A stretch of DNA of 64,000 bases from Acidimicrobiia bacterium (lineage in GTDB: Bacteria > Actinomycetota > Acidimicrobiia > Acidimicrobiales > CAIXPF01): assembly GCA_947476745.1 (NCBI GenBank), contig CANJRG010000001.1, positions 393,616-457,615 of the forward strand, read 5' to 3'. Shown in pieces: positions 52,611 through 61,370 of the stretch. The notes beneath the pieces are model-generated. The model was not told the origin of the DNA. It searched no databases and was given only the letters and a program-made list of their open reading frames with translations. The position numbers were made by a program, and so were the translations under genes. Numbering within the stretch: the first letter of the stretch is position 1; the number at the start of each line of letters is the position of its first letter.

Positions 52611-55600
52611 TCAGCGACCGGTGGGCTGGGTATGCCAGCGGATGGCTGCGCTGAACATCGCCGACCAGCCTGCGGCATCGATGCCGAGATCGAGCAGGCG
52701 GCGATCCGCCTCGCGAGCCACCGAACGGGCCGAGGTGGCCCCCACCGCGGTCAGGGCGTATCCCTCGGCCATGCGGACCACCGCCTGTGCCACGGCGTCG
52801 CCAGTCAGGTCCACCTCCTGCCGGCCGGCGGCGAACGCCGCGATCAGCTCGGAGAAGTCCCCCCGGATGGCGTGGGACAGCCCGGCCGCCATGTACGAGT
52901 AGGCCATGTCGAGGTAGGTCGACCGGCTCGACTCGTGGGCCCGGTCGGCGCCGGCCAGTGCCGCCACCGTGTCGCCGGCCACGACGTCGGCGAGGGCCAG
53001 CGTGGCGATGATCCCCGAGGACACGTCGCCGTCGCCGTTGTTCACCGCCGCGGCCAGGATGCGCCGGGCTTCGTCGATGTCGCCGCGCTGCAGGTGGTAG
53101 AGGCCCAGGGCGCTGACCCGGTCCGAGCCCGAGGGCTGGCCGAGGTCGTCGGCCTGGTCCATCTCGGCCACGTGGGCACCGGCCCGCGCGAGATCGCCGA
53201 TGTGCAGGGCGGCGGCGGTCCACACGATGGCGGCCAACGCACCGCCACGGGGCAGGTTGCTCCGCGACAGGTTGCCGAACACCTCGTCGAGCTCGTCGAA
53301 GCCCTGGGCCACCGCGCCGGAGGCGACCAGGCTCCGGCTCAACGCCGCCTGAGCCTGGAGCTGGCCGACCGGGTCGCCGACCCGCACGAAATGGTTCCGG
53401 GCCTCTTCCGCCCGCTCCATCGCTGGCAGGGTGCGGCCGGACCACAGTCGCACCAGCGAGGTGAGCAGCAGCATCATGCCCTCGCCGAAGCGGTCGCCAC
53501 GAACCCGGGCATCGGGCAGGATCTCCTCGGCCAGACCCTCGGCCTCGACCAGGCGGCCCTGATGGAACCGGGTGAAGGCCAGCAGCGCGTTGGCCCAGCT
53601 GAGACCACCGGTGTCGCCGAGGTCGATGAACGCCCCGGCCGAGGCATCGATGCGCACCTCGGCCTCGGCCACCCGGCCCGACAGGTAGGAGATCCACGCC
53701 AGGTTCTGCAGCGCCCAGGCCTGGCCGCGCCGATCGTCGAGCTCGCGGAAGATGGCGAGCGCCGCCGCCGTCGAGGCTTCCGCCTCGGGGAAGACCCGCT
53801 GGTACTGGCGGGCGATGCCGATGAGCCGTAGCGCCTCGGCCTCGCCGCGACGGTCGCCGAGCTCCCGGAACTCCTCGAGCGCCTCGTGCAGGACTTGCAC
53901 CGCACGCTCGACATCACCCTCACGGCGCAGGATCTCGCCGGCCACCAGGCTGGCACGGGTGCGTCCGAGTCGGTCACCGAGAGCGTCGGCAACACGGATG
54001 GCCTCGTCGATGTCGGCATGCGCGCCGGCGAGTTCCAGCAAGCCGAACCGGGCCTCGCCCCGGCCCAGCAGGAACTCCAACCGCTGACTGGACGGCTCGC
54101 GGCCGGTGAGGTCGAGCCCCTGGGAGTACAGCCGGGCGGCGAGCAGGTACACCTCGCCGCTCATCGCCCGCCGTCCGGCCTCGGCCAGCCAGCTGAGCGC
54201 CTTCGCCGTCAGCCCGTCCGGCGGCGCCGCTCCGAAGCTGAGCTCGTTGGACAGCGAGGCCGCCCGCGCGTAGTGGTGGGCGATGCGGTCGATGACGCCC
54301 ACGTCCGGCTCGAGCTCGTCGAGGTGGGACTCCATCCAGCGGGCGATCTCGGCGTGACGCCGGGCCCGGTCGAACTTCGTCAGCATCCCGTAGGCGACCT
54401 CGCGCAGCACGTCGGAACGGAACGACCAGCGCTGGCCGCTGAGGTTCAGCAGCTCCTTGTCGACCAACACGTCGAGGGCCGCCCGCCAGTCGGGGGCGTC
54501 GGCCGAGGCGTCGCACATCTTCTCCAGCGCGAACAGGGTGCCGCTGCGGCCGAGGACCGAGGCATTGTCGAGCACTGCCCGTTCGTCGGGCTCGAGCCGG
54601 TCGAGCCGGGCGGCGATCAGGCCACGGAGCGTCTCGGGCAGCTCGTCGGTGGGGGCCGGCACCACCGGCGAACGCAGCGAGGACATCTCGCCCAGCGACG
54701 TCAGCTCACCGCTGTCCTGGCGTTCGAGCAGCGCCACCAGTTCCTCGAGGAAGAACGGGTTGCCACCCGAACGCGTCAGCAGCATGTGGCGGGTGTCCTC
54801 GTCGATCTCGCCGTCGAGCAACTGGTCGAGCAGGGCGCTGGCCGAGACCGCGTCGAGCGGGTCGAGGTTGACGATCAGGTGGTTGTGGCGGCCGATACGC
54901 GGGTTCCAACGGGCGTCGATCAGATGTCGGGCCGTGGCCACCAGCACGAAGGGGCTGCGGCCCAGGCCGTCGATGACCTCGTCGAGGACCTCGAGCACCA
55001 GATCGTCGGCCCAGTGCAGATCGGCGAGACGGAAGAAGACCGGCTGCACCGCGGTGGCGGCCTCGAGTACCTGGATCAGTGAGCGGCTGACCTCCTCGCG
55101 CGCCCGCTGCGGGTCGACCGGACGGTTCGAGGCGAACCCCATCAGGTACAGCAGGTTGGAGGCGAGATGGCTCACCGCGGTGGCCTCGGCGTCGATCTGC
55201 AGCAGATCGGCCACCGCCTTGATGGTGGCCTCACGGGCGTCGGCGGCCGAGGTGCGCTCACCGATGTCGAACAGCACCCGGAGCGCCGAGCCGATCGGGT
55301 ACCAGATGTTGGCTTCGCCATAGGGCACGCAGTGGCTCTCGAGCATGCGGGCGCCCTTGTCCCGCTTCACCCACGTCGCCACGTCGTCCGCCAGGCGGGT
55401 CTTGCCGACCCCGGCATCGCCCAGCAGCATCACCAGCAGCGTCCGCCGCTGGGTGTAGGCGAGGCCGATCGCCGAACGTAGCAACGCCAACTCGGGGTCA
55501 CGACCGATCAGCGGGGTCTGGCGCAGCCGGGGGCGACGCCCGGGGAGCACCAGCACGTCGACCGCCCGGTACGCGTCGATCGGTTCCTCCCGGCCCTTGG

Positions 55601-56177
55601 CCTGCACCGGGCCGACCGGCTCGTAGGCGATGACCTCGGTGGTCGCCTCGTAGGTGAGCGGGCCGACATAGATCTGGCCCGGCAGCGCTGCGGTCTGCAA
55701 CCGGTTGGCAGTGTTGACCACGTCGCCCATGGCGGTGTACTCGCCGCCGGCCCGCATGGCCCCGGTCAGCACCTCGCCGGTGTTGACGCCGATGCGCATC
55801 TGGATGTCGGCACCGACCTCCTCGGCGTACGCCCGCATGGTCCGCTGCATCGCCAGCGCCGCCCGAACCGCCCGTTCGGCGTCGTCCTCGTTGGCCACCG
55901 GCGCCCCGAAAAGGGCCACGACGGCATCGCCGAGGATCTTGTCCACCCGGCCGCCGAACTCGGTGATGTCCTGTACCAGACGCTGGAAGCCCCGGTCGAC
56001 GAGGTCCTTGACGGCCTCCGGGTCCATGGTCTCGGCCAGGGTCGTGAAGCCGACGAGATCGCCGAATACCACCGTCACCACGCGCCGCTCGTCGCCATGG
56101 CCGGTGAGGCCGTGTCCGCACGAGGGGCAGAAGCGGCTCCCGACAGGAGCGGACACGCCACATTGCGGACAGGACAT
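52611..56177 (-). CDS. Adenylate cyclase/AAA ATPase/TPR regulator with N-terminal zinc ribbon
   Basis: An 1188-residue multidomain protein. Residues 1-22 form a zinc ribbon (MSCPQCGVSAPVGSRFCPSC). A class III cyclase domain follows (about 30-205) with both metal Asp (VVFGDLVGFT and KILGDAVVALFG) and the AMP-type Lys and Asp in VDKILGD and MGDVVNTANRLQ, so it looks active. Then come an AAA ATPase (P-loop GDAGVGKTRL, Walker B RLADLHWADD) and a C-terminal TPR array of about 550 residues. It would make cAMP in response to signals bound by the C-terminal part. TATGCT 6 nt before the ATG suggests a leaderless mRNA. Confidence 0.9.
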   Translation of the reverse strand: MSCPQCGVSAPVGSRFCPSCGHGLTGHGDERRVVTVVFGDLVGFTTLAETMDPEAVKDLVDRGFQRLVQDITEFGGRVDKILGDAVVALFGAPVANEDDAERAVRAALAMQRTMRAYAEEVGADIQMRIGVNTGEVLTGAMRAGGEYTAMGDVVNTANRLQTAALPGQIYVGPLTYEATTEVIAYEPVGPVQAKGREEPIDAYRAVDVLVLPGRRPRLRQTPLIGRDPELALLRSAIGLAYTQRRTLLVMLLGDAGVGKTRLADDVATWVKRDKGARMLESHCVPYGEANIWYPIGSALRVLFDIGERTSAADAREATIKAVADLLQIDAEATAVSHLASNLLYLMGFASNRPVDPQRAREEVSRSLIQVLEAATAVQPVFFRLADLHWADDLVLEVLDEVIDGLGRSPFVLVATARHLIDARWNPRIGRHNHLIVNLDPLDAVSASALLDQLLDGEIDEDTRHMLLTRSGGNPFFLEELVALLERQDSGELTSLGEMSSLRSPVVPAPTDELPETLRGLIAARLDRLEPDERAVLDNASVLGRSGTLFALEKMCDASADAPDWRAALDVLVDKELLNLSGQRWSFRSDVLREVAYGMLTKFDRARRHAEIARWMESHLDELEPDVGVIDRIAHHYARAASLSNELSFGAAPPDGLTAKALSWLAEAGRRAMSGEVYLLAARLYSQGLDLTGREPSSQRLEFLLGRGEARFGLLELAGAHADIDEAIRVADALGDRLGRTRASLVAGEILRREGDVERAVQVLHEALEEFRELGDRRGEAEALRLIGIARQYQRVFPEAEASTAAALAIFRELDDRRGQAWALQNLAWISYLSGRVAEAEVRIDASAGAFIDLGDTGGLSWANALLAFTRFHQGRLVEAEGLAEEILPDARVRGDRFGEGMMLLLTSLVRLWSGRTLPAMERAEEARNHFVRVGDPVGQLQAQAALSRSLVASGAVAQGFDELDEVFGNLSRSNLPRGGALAAIVWTAAALHIGDLARAGAHVAEMDQADDLGQPSGSDRVSALGLYHLQRGDIDEARRILAAAVNNGDGDVSSGIIATLALADVVAGDTVAALAGADRAHESSRSTYLDMAYSYMAAGLSHAIRGDFSELIAAFAAGRQEVDLTGDAVAQAVVRMAEGYALTAVGATSARSVAREADRRLLDLGIDAAGWSAMFSAAIRWHTQPTGR

Positions 56178-56385
56178 GGCCCAAGCATACGGCCCCACCA
56201 GCGCATCGACCCGCCCAATCGGCACCGTCGAACCCGACCATCCGGCATCTTGCGGGCCGGCGGCGGCGTCCCCGACGGCAGGGTGGGCCGGGTCGGGTCG
56301 AACCGTCGACCGAGCGGCCGGACACGACCGGCCGGCCGGGGTCACGGTGACCGCCTCGATCATCGCCGGACCCTACGCTCGGACC

Positions 56386-56799
56386 GTGAGCATCGACGCC
56401 GACCCCACCGACCCCGGCCCCGAGCTGCTGGCCTTCCTCACCGAACGCCACCTCGCCACGCTGACCACCCTGCGTCCCGACGGCCGCCTGCACGTGGTGC
56501 CGGTCGGGTTCACCTACGAGCCGGTGCGCCGGCTCGCCCGCGTCATCACCTTCGCCCCCTCCCGCAAGGCCCGCAACGTGGCCGCCGCACCCGGAGGCCC
56601 GGCGGTGCTCTGCCAGGTCGACGGCGGCCGCTGGGTCACCCTCGAGGGCACCGCGGTGCTGCGCGACGACGCGACAGCCAACCTCGAGGCCACCACCCGC
56701 TACGCCGCCCGTTACCGGCCGCCAAAGCAACGGGTCGACCGGGTGACCATCGAGATCGAGGTCCGGCGCATCGTCGGCACGTGGCGCAGCCGCGTTTGA
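56386..56799 (+). CDS. PPOX-class F420/FMN-dependent oxidoreductase
   Basis: A 137-residue split-barrel protein ([53 protein letters not shown]) of the TIGR03618-like group, often F420-dependent in actinobacteria. It is a single compact domain. TACGCT is exactly 6 nt before the GTG at 56386. Its stop overlaps the -35 region of the riboflavin promoter. Confidence 0.85.
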   Translation: MSIDADPTDPGPELLAFLTERHLATLTTLRPDGRLHVVPVGFTYEPVRRLARVITFAPSRKARNVAAAPGGPAVLCQVDGGRWVTLEGTAVLRDDATANLEATTRYAARYRPPKQRVDRVTIEIEVRRIVGTWRSRV

Positions 56800-56826
56800 C
56801 GCCAGGACCGAGAACCGGCGTATCTT
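56796..56826 (+). promoter_or_regulatory. Probable promoter of the riboflavin operon
   Basis: TTGACG (56796-56801) and TATCTT (56821-56826) with a 19-bp spacer; the -35 overlaps the PPOX stop codon. Transcription would start about 20 nt before the FMN riboswitch. Confidence 0.45.
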
Positions 56827-56851
56827 TCGGTCACAACTGAATACGCGCCAC

Positions 56852-56975
56852 GCGTTGCGGGGTTGGGTGAGAGTCCCGACCGGCGGTTACAGCCCGCGAA
56901 CCTCATCGTCTCGACGATGGGGCCGACCCGGTGGAATTCCGGGGCCGACGGTTACAGTCCGGATGGGAGCAGCGA
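56852..56975 (+). promoter_or_regulatory. FMN riboswitch (RFN element)
   Basis: The conserved blocks are all present: GGGTGAGAGTCCCGACCGGC, GGTTACAGCCCGCGA, a hairpin, GGTGGAATTCCGGGGCCGAC and GGTTACAGTCCGGATGGGAG. It precedes ribBA by about 130 nt. The region between (56976-57107) contains GCCGCCACGGTGGC hairpin sequence and the AGGAGG ribosome-binding site (57091-57096), so control is likely by translation initiation, or by an anti-terminator I cannot resolve. Confidence 0.92.
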
Positions 56976-57107
56976 GAGCTCGGCGCCACCTCAGGCCCTC
57001 CGCCGCCACGGTGGCGTGCCCGTCGTGTCGTTTCGTGATCGTCGCCCCTGTCGCCCGTCCACTCGTGGAGCGAGGCCCGTACCGGGTCCGACAGGAGGAC
57101 GACGCAG

Positions 57108-58370
57108 ATGAACTCGGGAAACGCCAGGACGACCGACGCCGACGCTGCCCGAGGGCACCGCCCCGACGACGTCCTCACCGACATTCCCACCGCGCTGGCC
57201 GCGTTCGCACGCGGCGACATCCTCGTGGTCGTCGACGACGAGGACCGCGAGAACGAGGGCGACCTCATCATGGCGGCGGAGTTCGCCACCGCCGAGAAGC
57301 TGGCGTTCTTCATCCGCTACACGTCGGGCGTGATCTGCGCCCCGATGCCCCCGGAGATCTGCGAACGCCTCGATCTGCCCCTCATGGTCGAGCGCAACAC
57401 CGAATCGCACCACACCGCCTTCACCGACACCGTCGACGCCGCCGTCGGCGTCAGCACCGGCATCTCCGCCGCGGACCGGGCGGTCACCCTGCGGCTGCTG
57501 TGCGACGCCGACGCCAAGCCCATCGACCTCGCCCGACCCGGTCACATCTTCCCGCTGCGAGCCAAGCCGGGCGGGGTGCTGATCCGCCAGGGCCACACCG
57601 AAGCCGGGGTCGACCTGTGCCGGATGGCCGGGCTCACCGAGGTCGGGGTGCTCAGCGAGATCGTCAACGACGACGGCACCATGGCCCGCTTCGACGAGCT
57701 GGTCGAGTTCTCCCGCCGCCACGGCCTGCTCATGATCACCATCGCCGACCTGATCCGCCACCGCCGTCGGACCGAGCGCCTGGTCGATCCGGTGGCCAGC
57801 GCCGCGGTGCCAACCCGCTGGGGCACCTTCACCGCCACCAGCTACACCGTGGCCCACGACGGCGGCGATCACCTGGCGCTCACCCTCGGCGACCTCAGCG
57901 ACACCGACGGTCCCCCGCCGCTGGTCCGGGTCCACACCGAGTGCGTGCTGGGCGACCTCTTCGGCGCCGCGTCCTGCCGCTGCGGCGCCAACCTCGACGC
58001 CGCCCTGGCCGCCATCGCCGCGGAGGGTCGCGGCGTGCTGGTGTACCTGCGTGGTTCGGAAGCGCGCGGCGGTGGGCTCAGCCCCGCACTGGAGAGCCTC
58101 ACCACCAACCCGGCGCTCACTGCGGTCGGCAACGGCCACGCACCCGGCTCCGGGCTGCCCACCGCGAACCGGGCCGGCTACGGCGTCGGTGCGCAGATCC
58201 TGGTCGGCCTCGGCATCCGCCGGCTGCGACTGTTGACCGACAATCCCTCGCAGTACGGCGGCCTCGAGGGCTTCGACCTGGTCATCACCGATCGGGTCCC
58301 ACTACTCGGCCCCAACGATTCGACGGACCAGAATGCGGCCGCACCGGCCGCCGGCACACGGGAGAACTGA
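57108..58370 (+). CDS. ribBA: RibBA: DHBP synthase fused to a degenerate GTP cyclohydrolase II
   Basis: A 420-residue bifunctional-type protein under an FMN riboswitch. The N-terminal RibB half is intact ([57 protein letters not shown]) and makes 3,4-dihydroxy-2-butanone 4-phosphate. The C-terminal GCHII half keeps the three zinc Cys (279, 290, 292) and Arg355, but the EGR GTP motif reads EAR (318-320), the catalytic Asp position is Ala353, and the TVDAN segment is lost. It may have lost GTP cyclohydrolase activity, as in RibBX-type proteins. Followed by ribH after 2 bp. Confidence 0.88.
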   Translation: MNSGNARTTDADAARGHRPDDVLTDIPTALAAFARGDILVVVDDEDRENEGDLIMAAEFATAEKLAFFIRYTSGVICAPMPPEICERLDLPLMVERNTESHHTAFTDTVDAAVGVSTGISAADRAVTLRLLCDADAKPIDLARPGHIFPLRAKPGGVLIRQGHTEAGVDLCRMAGLTEVGVLSEIVNDDGTMARFDELVEFSRRHGLLMITIADLIRHRRRTERLVDPVASAAVPTRWGTFTATSYTVAHDGGDHLALTLGDLSDTDGPPPLVRVHTECVLGDLFGAASCRCGANLDAALAAIAAEGRGVLVYLRGSEARGGGLSPALESLTTNPALTAVGNGHAPGSGLPTANRAGYGVGAQILVGLGIRRLRLLTDNPSQYGGLEGFDLVITDRVPLLGPNDSTDQNAAAPAAGTREN

Positions 58371-58372
58371 AC

Positions 58373-58846
58373 ATGGTCAAGGTGATCGAAGGCCGGCTGA
58401 GCGGTGAAGGTCGCCGCATCGCCATCGCCGCAGCCCGGTGGAACGAGTTCATCACCGATCGGCTGCTCAGCGGGGCGCTCGACACGCTGCGCCGCTCCGG
58501 TGTCGCCGAGGACGACGTGACCGTCGTGTGGGTACCCGGCGGCTTCGAGCTTCCCACCGTGTGCAACCAGCTCGCCCGTACCGGACGGTATGACGCGGTG
58601 ATCGCCCTGGGTGCGGTGATCCGCGGGGCCACCACCCACTACGAGTTGGTCTCCGGCAACTGCGCCTCGGGCCTGGCCCGCATCGGCCTCGATACCGGCG
58701 TGCCAACCATCTTCGGGGTGCTGACCACCGAGACCATCGAACAGGCCATCGAGCGGGCCGGCACCAAGGCCGGCAACAAGGGCGCCGAAGCGGCCGCCTG
58801 CGCCCTCGAGATGGCCGACCTGCGCGCCGCCATCGAAGCGGGCTGA
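58373..58846 (+). CDS. ribH: 6,7-dimethyl-8-ribityllumazine synthase
   Basis: A 157-residue lumazine synthase that condenses DHBP with the ribitylaminouracil to give lumazine, the precursor of riboflavin. [32 protein letters not shown] and [13 protein letters not shown] (with the catalytic His) are typical; [20 protein letters not shown] completes the core. GGGAGA precedes the ATG at 58373, 2 bp after the ribBA stop, so it is in the same riboswitch-controlled operon. ribD and ribE are not in the window. Confidence 0.93.
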   Translation: MVKVIEGRLSGEGRRIAIAAARWNEFITDRLLSGALDTLRRSGVAEDDVTVVWVPGGFELPTVCNQLARTGRYDAVIALGAVIRGATTHYELVSGNCASGLARIGLDTGVPTIFGVLTTETIEQAIERAGTKAGNKGAEAAACALEMADLRAAIEAG

Positions 58847-58869
58847 CCCCCCACCGGCTGGGCTAGGCG

Positions 58870-58947
58870 GTCGGTCCGCGGCTGTCGGTCCACGGTCAGC
58901 TGGGCCCGGGCGGCCGGAACGCGACTGTCGATCCGCGGCCGTCGGTC
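58870..58947. repeat. Imperfect 21-bp direct repeat downstream of ribH
   Basis: The 21-bp copies at 58870-58890 and 58927-58947 differ at two positions. They sit in the 135-bp gap between the convergent ribH and Nei-type genes. No clear terminator is seen. Confidence 0.75.
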
Positions 58948-58981
58948 TCTCCCTGTCGGTTGGCCACAGCCGGCGTCGGCC

Positions 58982-59758
58982 TCAGCGCAGCGGATCGGGC
59001 TGGCAACGCGGACACCAGTACGTCGAACGGGCAGGATCGCCGAGCAGCGCTAGGTCGATGGCGCCAGCGCAACGCAGGCACGGCAGGCCCTTCCGCCGAT
59101 AGACCGCCAGACCTCCCGGTATGCCGGTCACCGTGCGTCTGCTGCCGGGGCCGAGGTTACGGCGCAACAGGACATGGGCGTCGGCGTAGAGCGCGTCGAT
59201 GGCTCCGGCGTCGAGCAAGCCCACCGGCAGGCTGGGCGACAGCCGGTGACGCCACAACACCTCGCACTTGTACACGTTGCCGATGCCGGCGGCGAGCCGC
59301 TGGTCCAGCAGGACATCGGCCACGGGCCTCGCGCCGGGCGAGGCCAGCACCAGGCGGCGAACCCGGTCGAGATCGGGGTCCGGGCCGGTCAGGTCCGGAC
59401 CGAGATGGCCGATCGCAGGCGCCCCGCGGCTCGAACGAACCACCGGGGCCGAGAAGCACACCGCCAGCCAGCTCGCCGTCTCGATCTCCACCCTGGCCTG
59501 GTGCCGGGGCCTGCTCCACGGGGCACCGGGACGGAACAGGTACCACGAACCCGTCATCCGGAGATGGGTCTGCACCACCACGCCGTCACCGAAGCGGACC
59601 AACAGGTGCTTGCCCACCGCCTCCACCGCGTCGATGGTGGCCCCCACGGCCGGGCTCGGGCCGACCAGTCGGGGAGCGGCGAAACGGACCAGCACCGCCC
59701 CGGTCAACGCCGGCGCCAGCCGCGCCGCCACCCGCCAGATCGTGTCGCCCTCGGGCAC
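58982..59758 (-). CDS. nei: Fpg/Nei-family DNA glycosylase/AP lyase
   Basis: A 258-residue bifunctional glycosylase that removes oxidised bases. The mature N-terminus is PEGDT, with the catalytic Pro and Glu; DQRLAAGIGNVYKCEVLWRH carries the helix-two-turn-helix and the C-terminus has a zinc finger (CLRC ... CPRC). PEGDT is typical of Nei2-like enzymes in actinobacteria. The GTG at 59758 has GGAGGG 7 nt upstream. Divergent from the threonine dehydratase. Confidence 0.9.
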   Translation of the reverse strand: MPEGDTIWRVAARLAPALTGAVLVRFAAPRLVGPSPAVGATIDAVEAVGKHLLVRFGDGVVVQTHLRMTGSWYLFRPGAPWSRPRHQARVEIETASWLAVCFSAPVVRSSRGAPAIGHLGPDLTGPDPDLDRVRRLVLASPGARPVADVLLDQRLAAGIGNVYKCEVLWRHRLSPSLPVGLLDAGAIDALYADAHVLLRRNLGPGSRRTVTGIPGGLAVYRRKGLPCLRCAGAIDLALLGDPARSTYWCPRCQPDPLR

Positions 59759-59820
59759 CGCGGAACCCTCCGAATCAGCGCCGATGGTAGCGACGGCCGG
59801 CGCTCTGCCAGAGTGGTCCC

Positions 59821-60798
59821 ATGATCACCCGCACCGACGTGGACGACGCGGGTCGGCGGATCGCCACTCACGTGCGTCGTACCCCGACCCTCGCCCTCGA
59901 CGGGGCCACGGTGCTCAAGCTCGAGCTGACCCAGCACACCGGCAGCTTCAAACCCCGCGGCGCGTTCAACGACGTGCTCAGCCGGGCGAGCCTGCCGGCC
60001 TCCGGCATCACCGCCGCCTCCGGCGGGAACCACGGCCAGGCCGTGGCTTACGTGGCCAGCCGGCTCGGCCTGAAGGCGGAGGTCTTCGTCCCCGAGGTGT
60101 GCCCGACGGTGAAAAGGGAACGCATCGCCGGCTTCGGGGCCGTCATCGTGGTGGGCGGGGCCATCTACGACGACGCCCAGGCCGCCTGCACCGCCCGGGC
60201 CGCTCTGACCGGTGCCCACCTGGTCCATCCCTTCGACCGCGACGAGGTCATGGCCGGGGCCGGGACGGTGGCCCTCGAGCTGGCCGAGGACGATCCCGAC
60301 CTCGACACGGTGCTGGTCGCCGTCGGCGGGGGCGGCCTGTTGGGCGGGACGCTGGCGTTCTACGGCCGCGACGTCCGGGTGGTGGCGGTGGAACCGGAAC
60401 GGTCCCAGGCCCTGCACGCCGCGCTCGACGCCGGCCGTCCGGTCGAGGTGGGTGTCGACGGTGCGGCGGCCGATTCGCTGGGGGCCCGACAGATCGGCGA
60501 GCGGCCCTTCGAGCTGGCCAGCGCGCACCTGTACCGGTCCATCACCGTGAGCGACGCGGCGATCGTCACCGCCCAGCGCCGGCTGTGGGAGTCGGTCCGC
60601 ATCATGGCCGAGCCGGGCGGGGCCGCGGCCTTCGCCGCTCTGCTCAGCGGCGCGTACCGTCGGGGACCGGGCGAACGGGTTGGCATCATCGTCTGCGGTG
60701 GCAACGTCGACCCCGCCAGCGTCACCCCGCCCGGCAGTGCGTCCACCGGCAGCGGCCCGCCCGGCGGTGCGTCGGACACGGGCACGGTGCCGGCATGA
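59821..60798 (+). CDS. Threonine/serine dehydratase (PLP, fold type II)
   Basis: A 325-residue PLP enzyme. The Schiff-base Lys lies in HTGSFKPRGAF, SGGNHGQAVAY matches the substrate loop and VGGGGLLGG binds the PLP phosphate. It deaminates Thr or Ser to 2-oxo acids; no ACT-type regulatory domain is present, so it is probably catabolic or a racemase-like relative. The Pro/Gly/Ser/Thr-rich last 25 residues are low complexity. Its stop overlaps the next ATG (ATGA). Confidence 0.87.
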   Translation: MITRTDVDDAGRRIATHVRRTPTLALDGATVLKLELTQHTGSFKPRGAFNDVLSRASLPASGITAASGGNHGQAVAYVASRLGLKAEVFVPEVCPTVKRERIAGFGAVIVVGGAIYDDAQAACTARAALTGAHLVHPFDRDEVMAGAGTVALELAEDDPDLDTVLVAVGGGGLLGGTLAFYGRDVRVVAVEPERSQALHAALDAGRPVEVGVDGAAADSLGARQIGERPFELASAHLYRSITVSDAAIVTAQRRLWESVRIMAEPGGAAAFAALLSGAYRRGPGERVGIIVCGGNVDPASVTPPGSASTGSGPPGGASDTGTVPA

Positions 60799-61325
60799 AC
60801 GAGCGCCCCACCTCCCCCGCGCCGGTCACCTTCCGCCCGGCCCAACTCGCCGACCTGCCGTCGGTGCTGGTGATCAACCAGGCCAACGTTCCCGAGGTCG
60901 GGCCGACCACCCTCGAACGGCTCGAAGCCTTCCTGGCCATGGCCGAGCTGTTCGAGGTGGCCGTCGGGGCCGACGACCACCCGGTCGCCTTCGTGATCGT
61001 GCTGGCCGAAGGGTGCGACTACGACAGCCCCAACTACGCCTGGTTCGTCGAGCGCCACGGGCGATTCCTCTACGTCGACCGCATCGCCGTGGACGCCGGC
61101 CACCGCCACCGCGGCATCGCGCGGCGCTTCTACGACGACGCGGTGGCCCAGCTCCGCCGCACCGGACGGCACCTGCTGTGCGCCGAGGTCAACGTCGAAC
61201 CCCGCAACGACATCTCCCTGGCCTTTCACCACGGCTACGGCTTCGTGGCCCGGGCCGAGGTGGCCGACCCCCGCTATCCGGCCCTGCGGGTGGCGATGCT
61301 GACCCTCACCGTCGAGCGACCCTGA
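60795..61325 (+). CDS. GNAT family N-acetyltransferase
   Basis: A 176-residue GNAT. The acetyl-CoA motif is VDRIAVDAGHRHRGIARRFY and the last strand holds HHGYGFVARAEV. It is coupled to the threonine dehydratase by an ATGA overlap, but its acceptor is unknown; detoxification of an amino-acid product is one possibility. Confidence 0.82.
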   Translation: MNERPTSPAPVTFRPAQLADLPSVLVINQANVPEVGPTTLERLEAFLAMAELFEVAVGADDHPVAFVIVLAEGCDYDSPNYAWFVERHGRFLYVDRIAVDAGHRHRGIARRFYDDAVAQLRRTGRHLLCAEVNVEPRNDISLAFHHGYGFVARAEVADPRYPALRVAMLTLTVERP

Positions 61326-61370
61326 ACGCCGGGCCGTCACACCGCCGGAGCGCTGCCTAGGTTGGGCGCG

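Noticed and set aside
50264..52678. An 804-codon open frame opposite the MMPL transporter
   Set aside because: It is His/Gly/Gln/Arg-rich with no recognisable domain, and the plus strand encodes a textbook MMPL protein.
57108..58370. A frameshift in ribBA explaining the altered RibA motif
   Set aside because: The frame continues into a good C-terminal match and the segment length is close to that of intact relatives, so substitution fits better than a shift.
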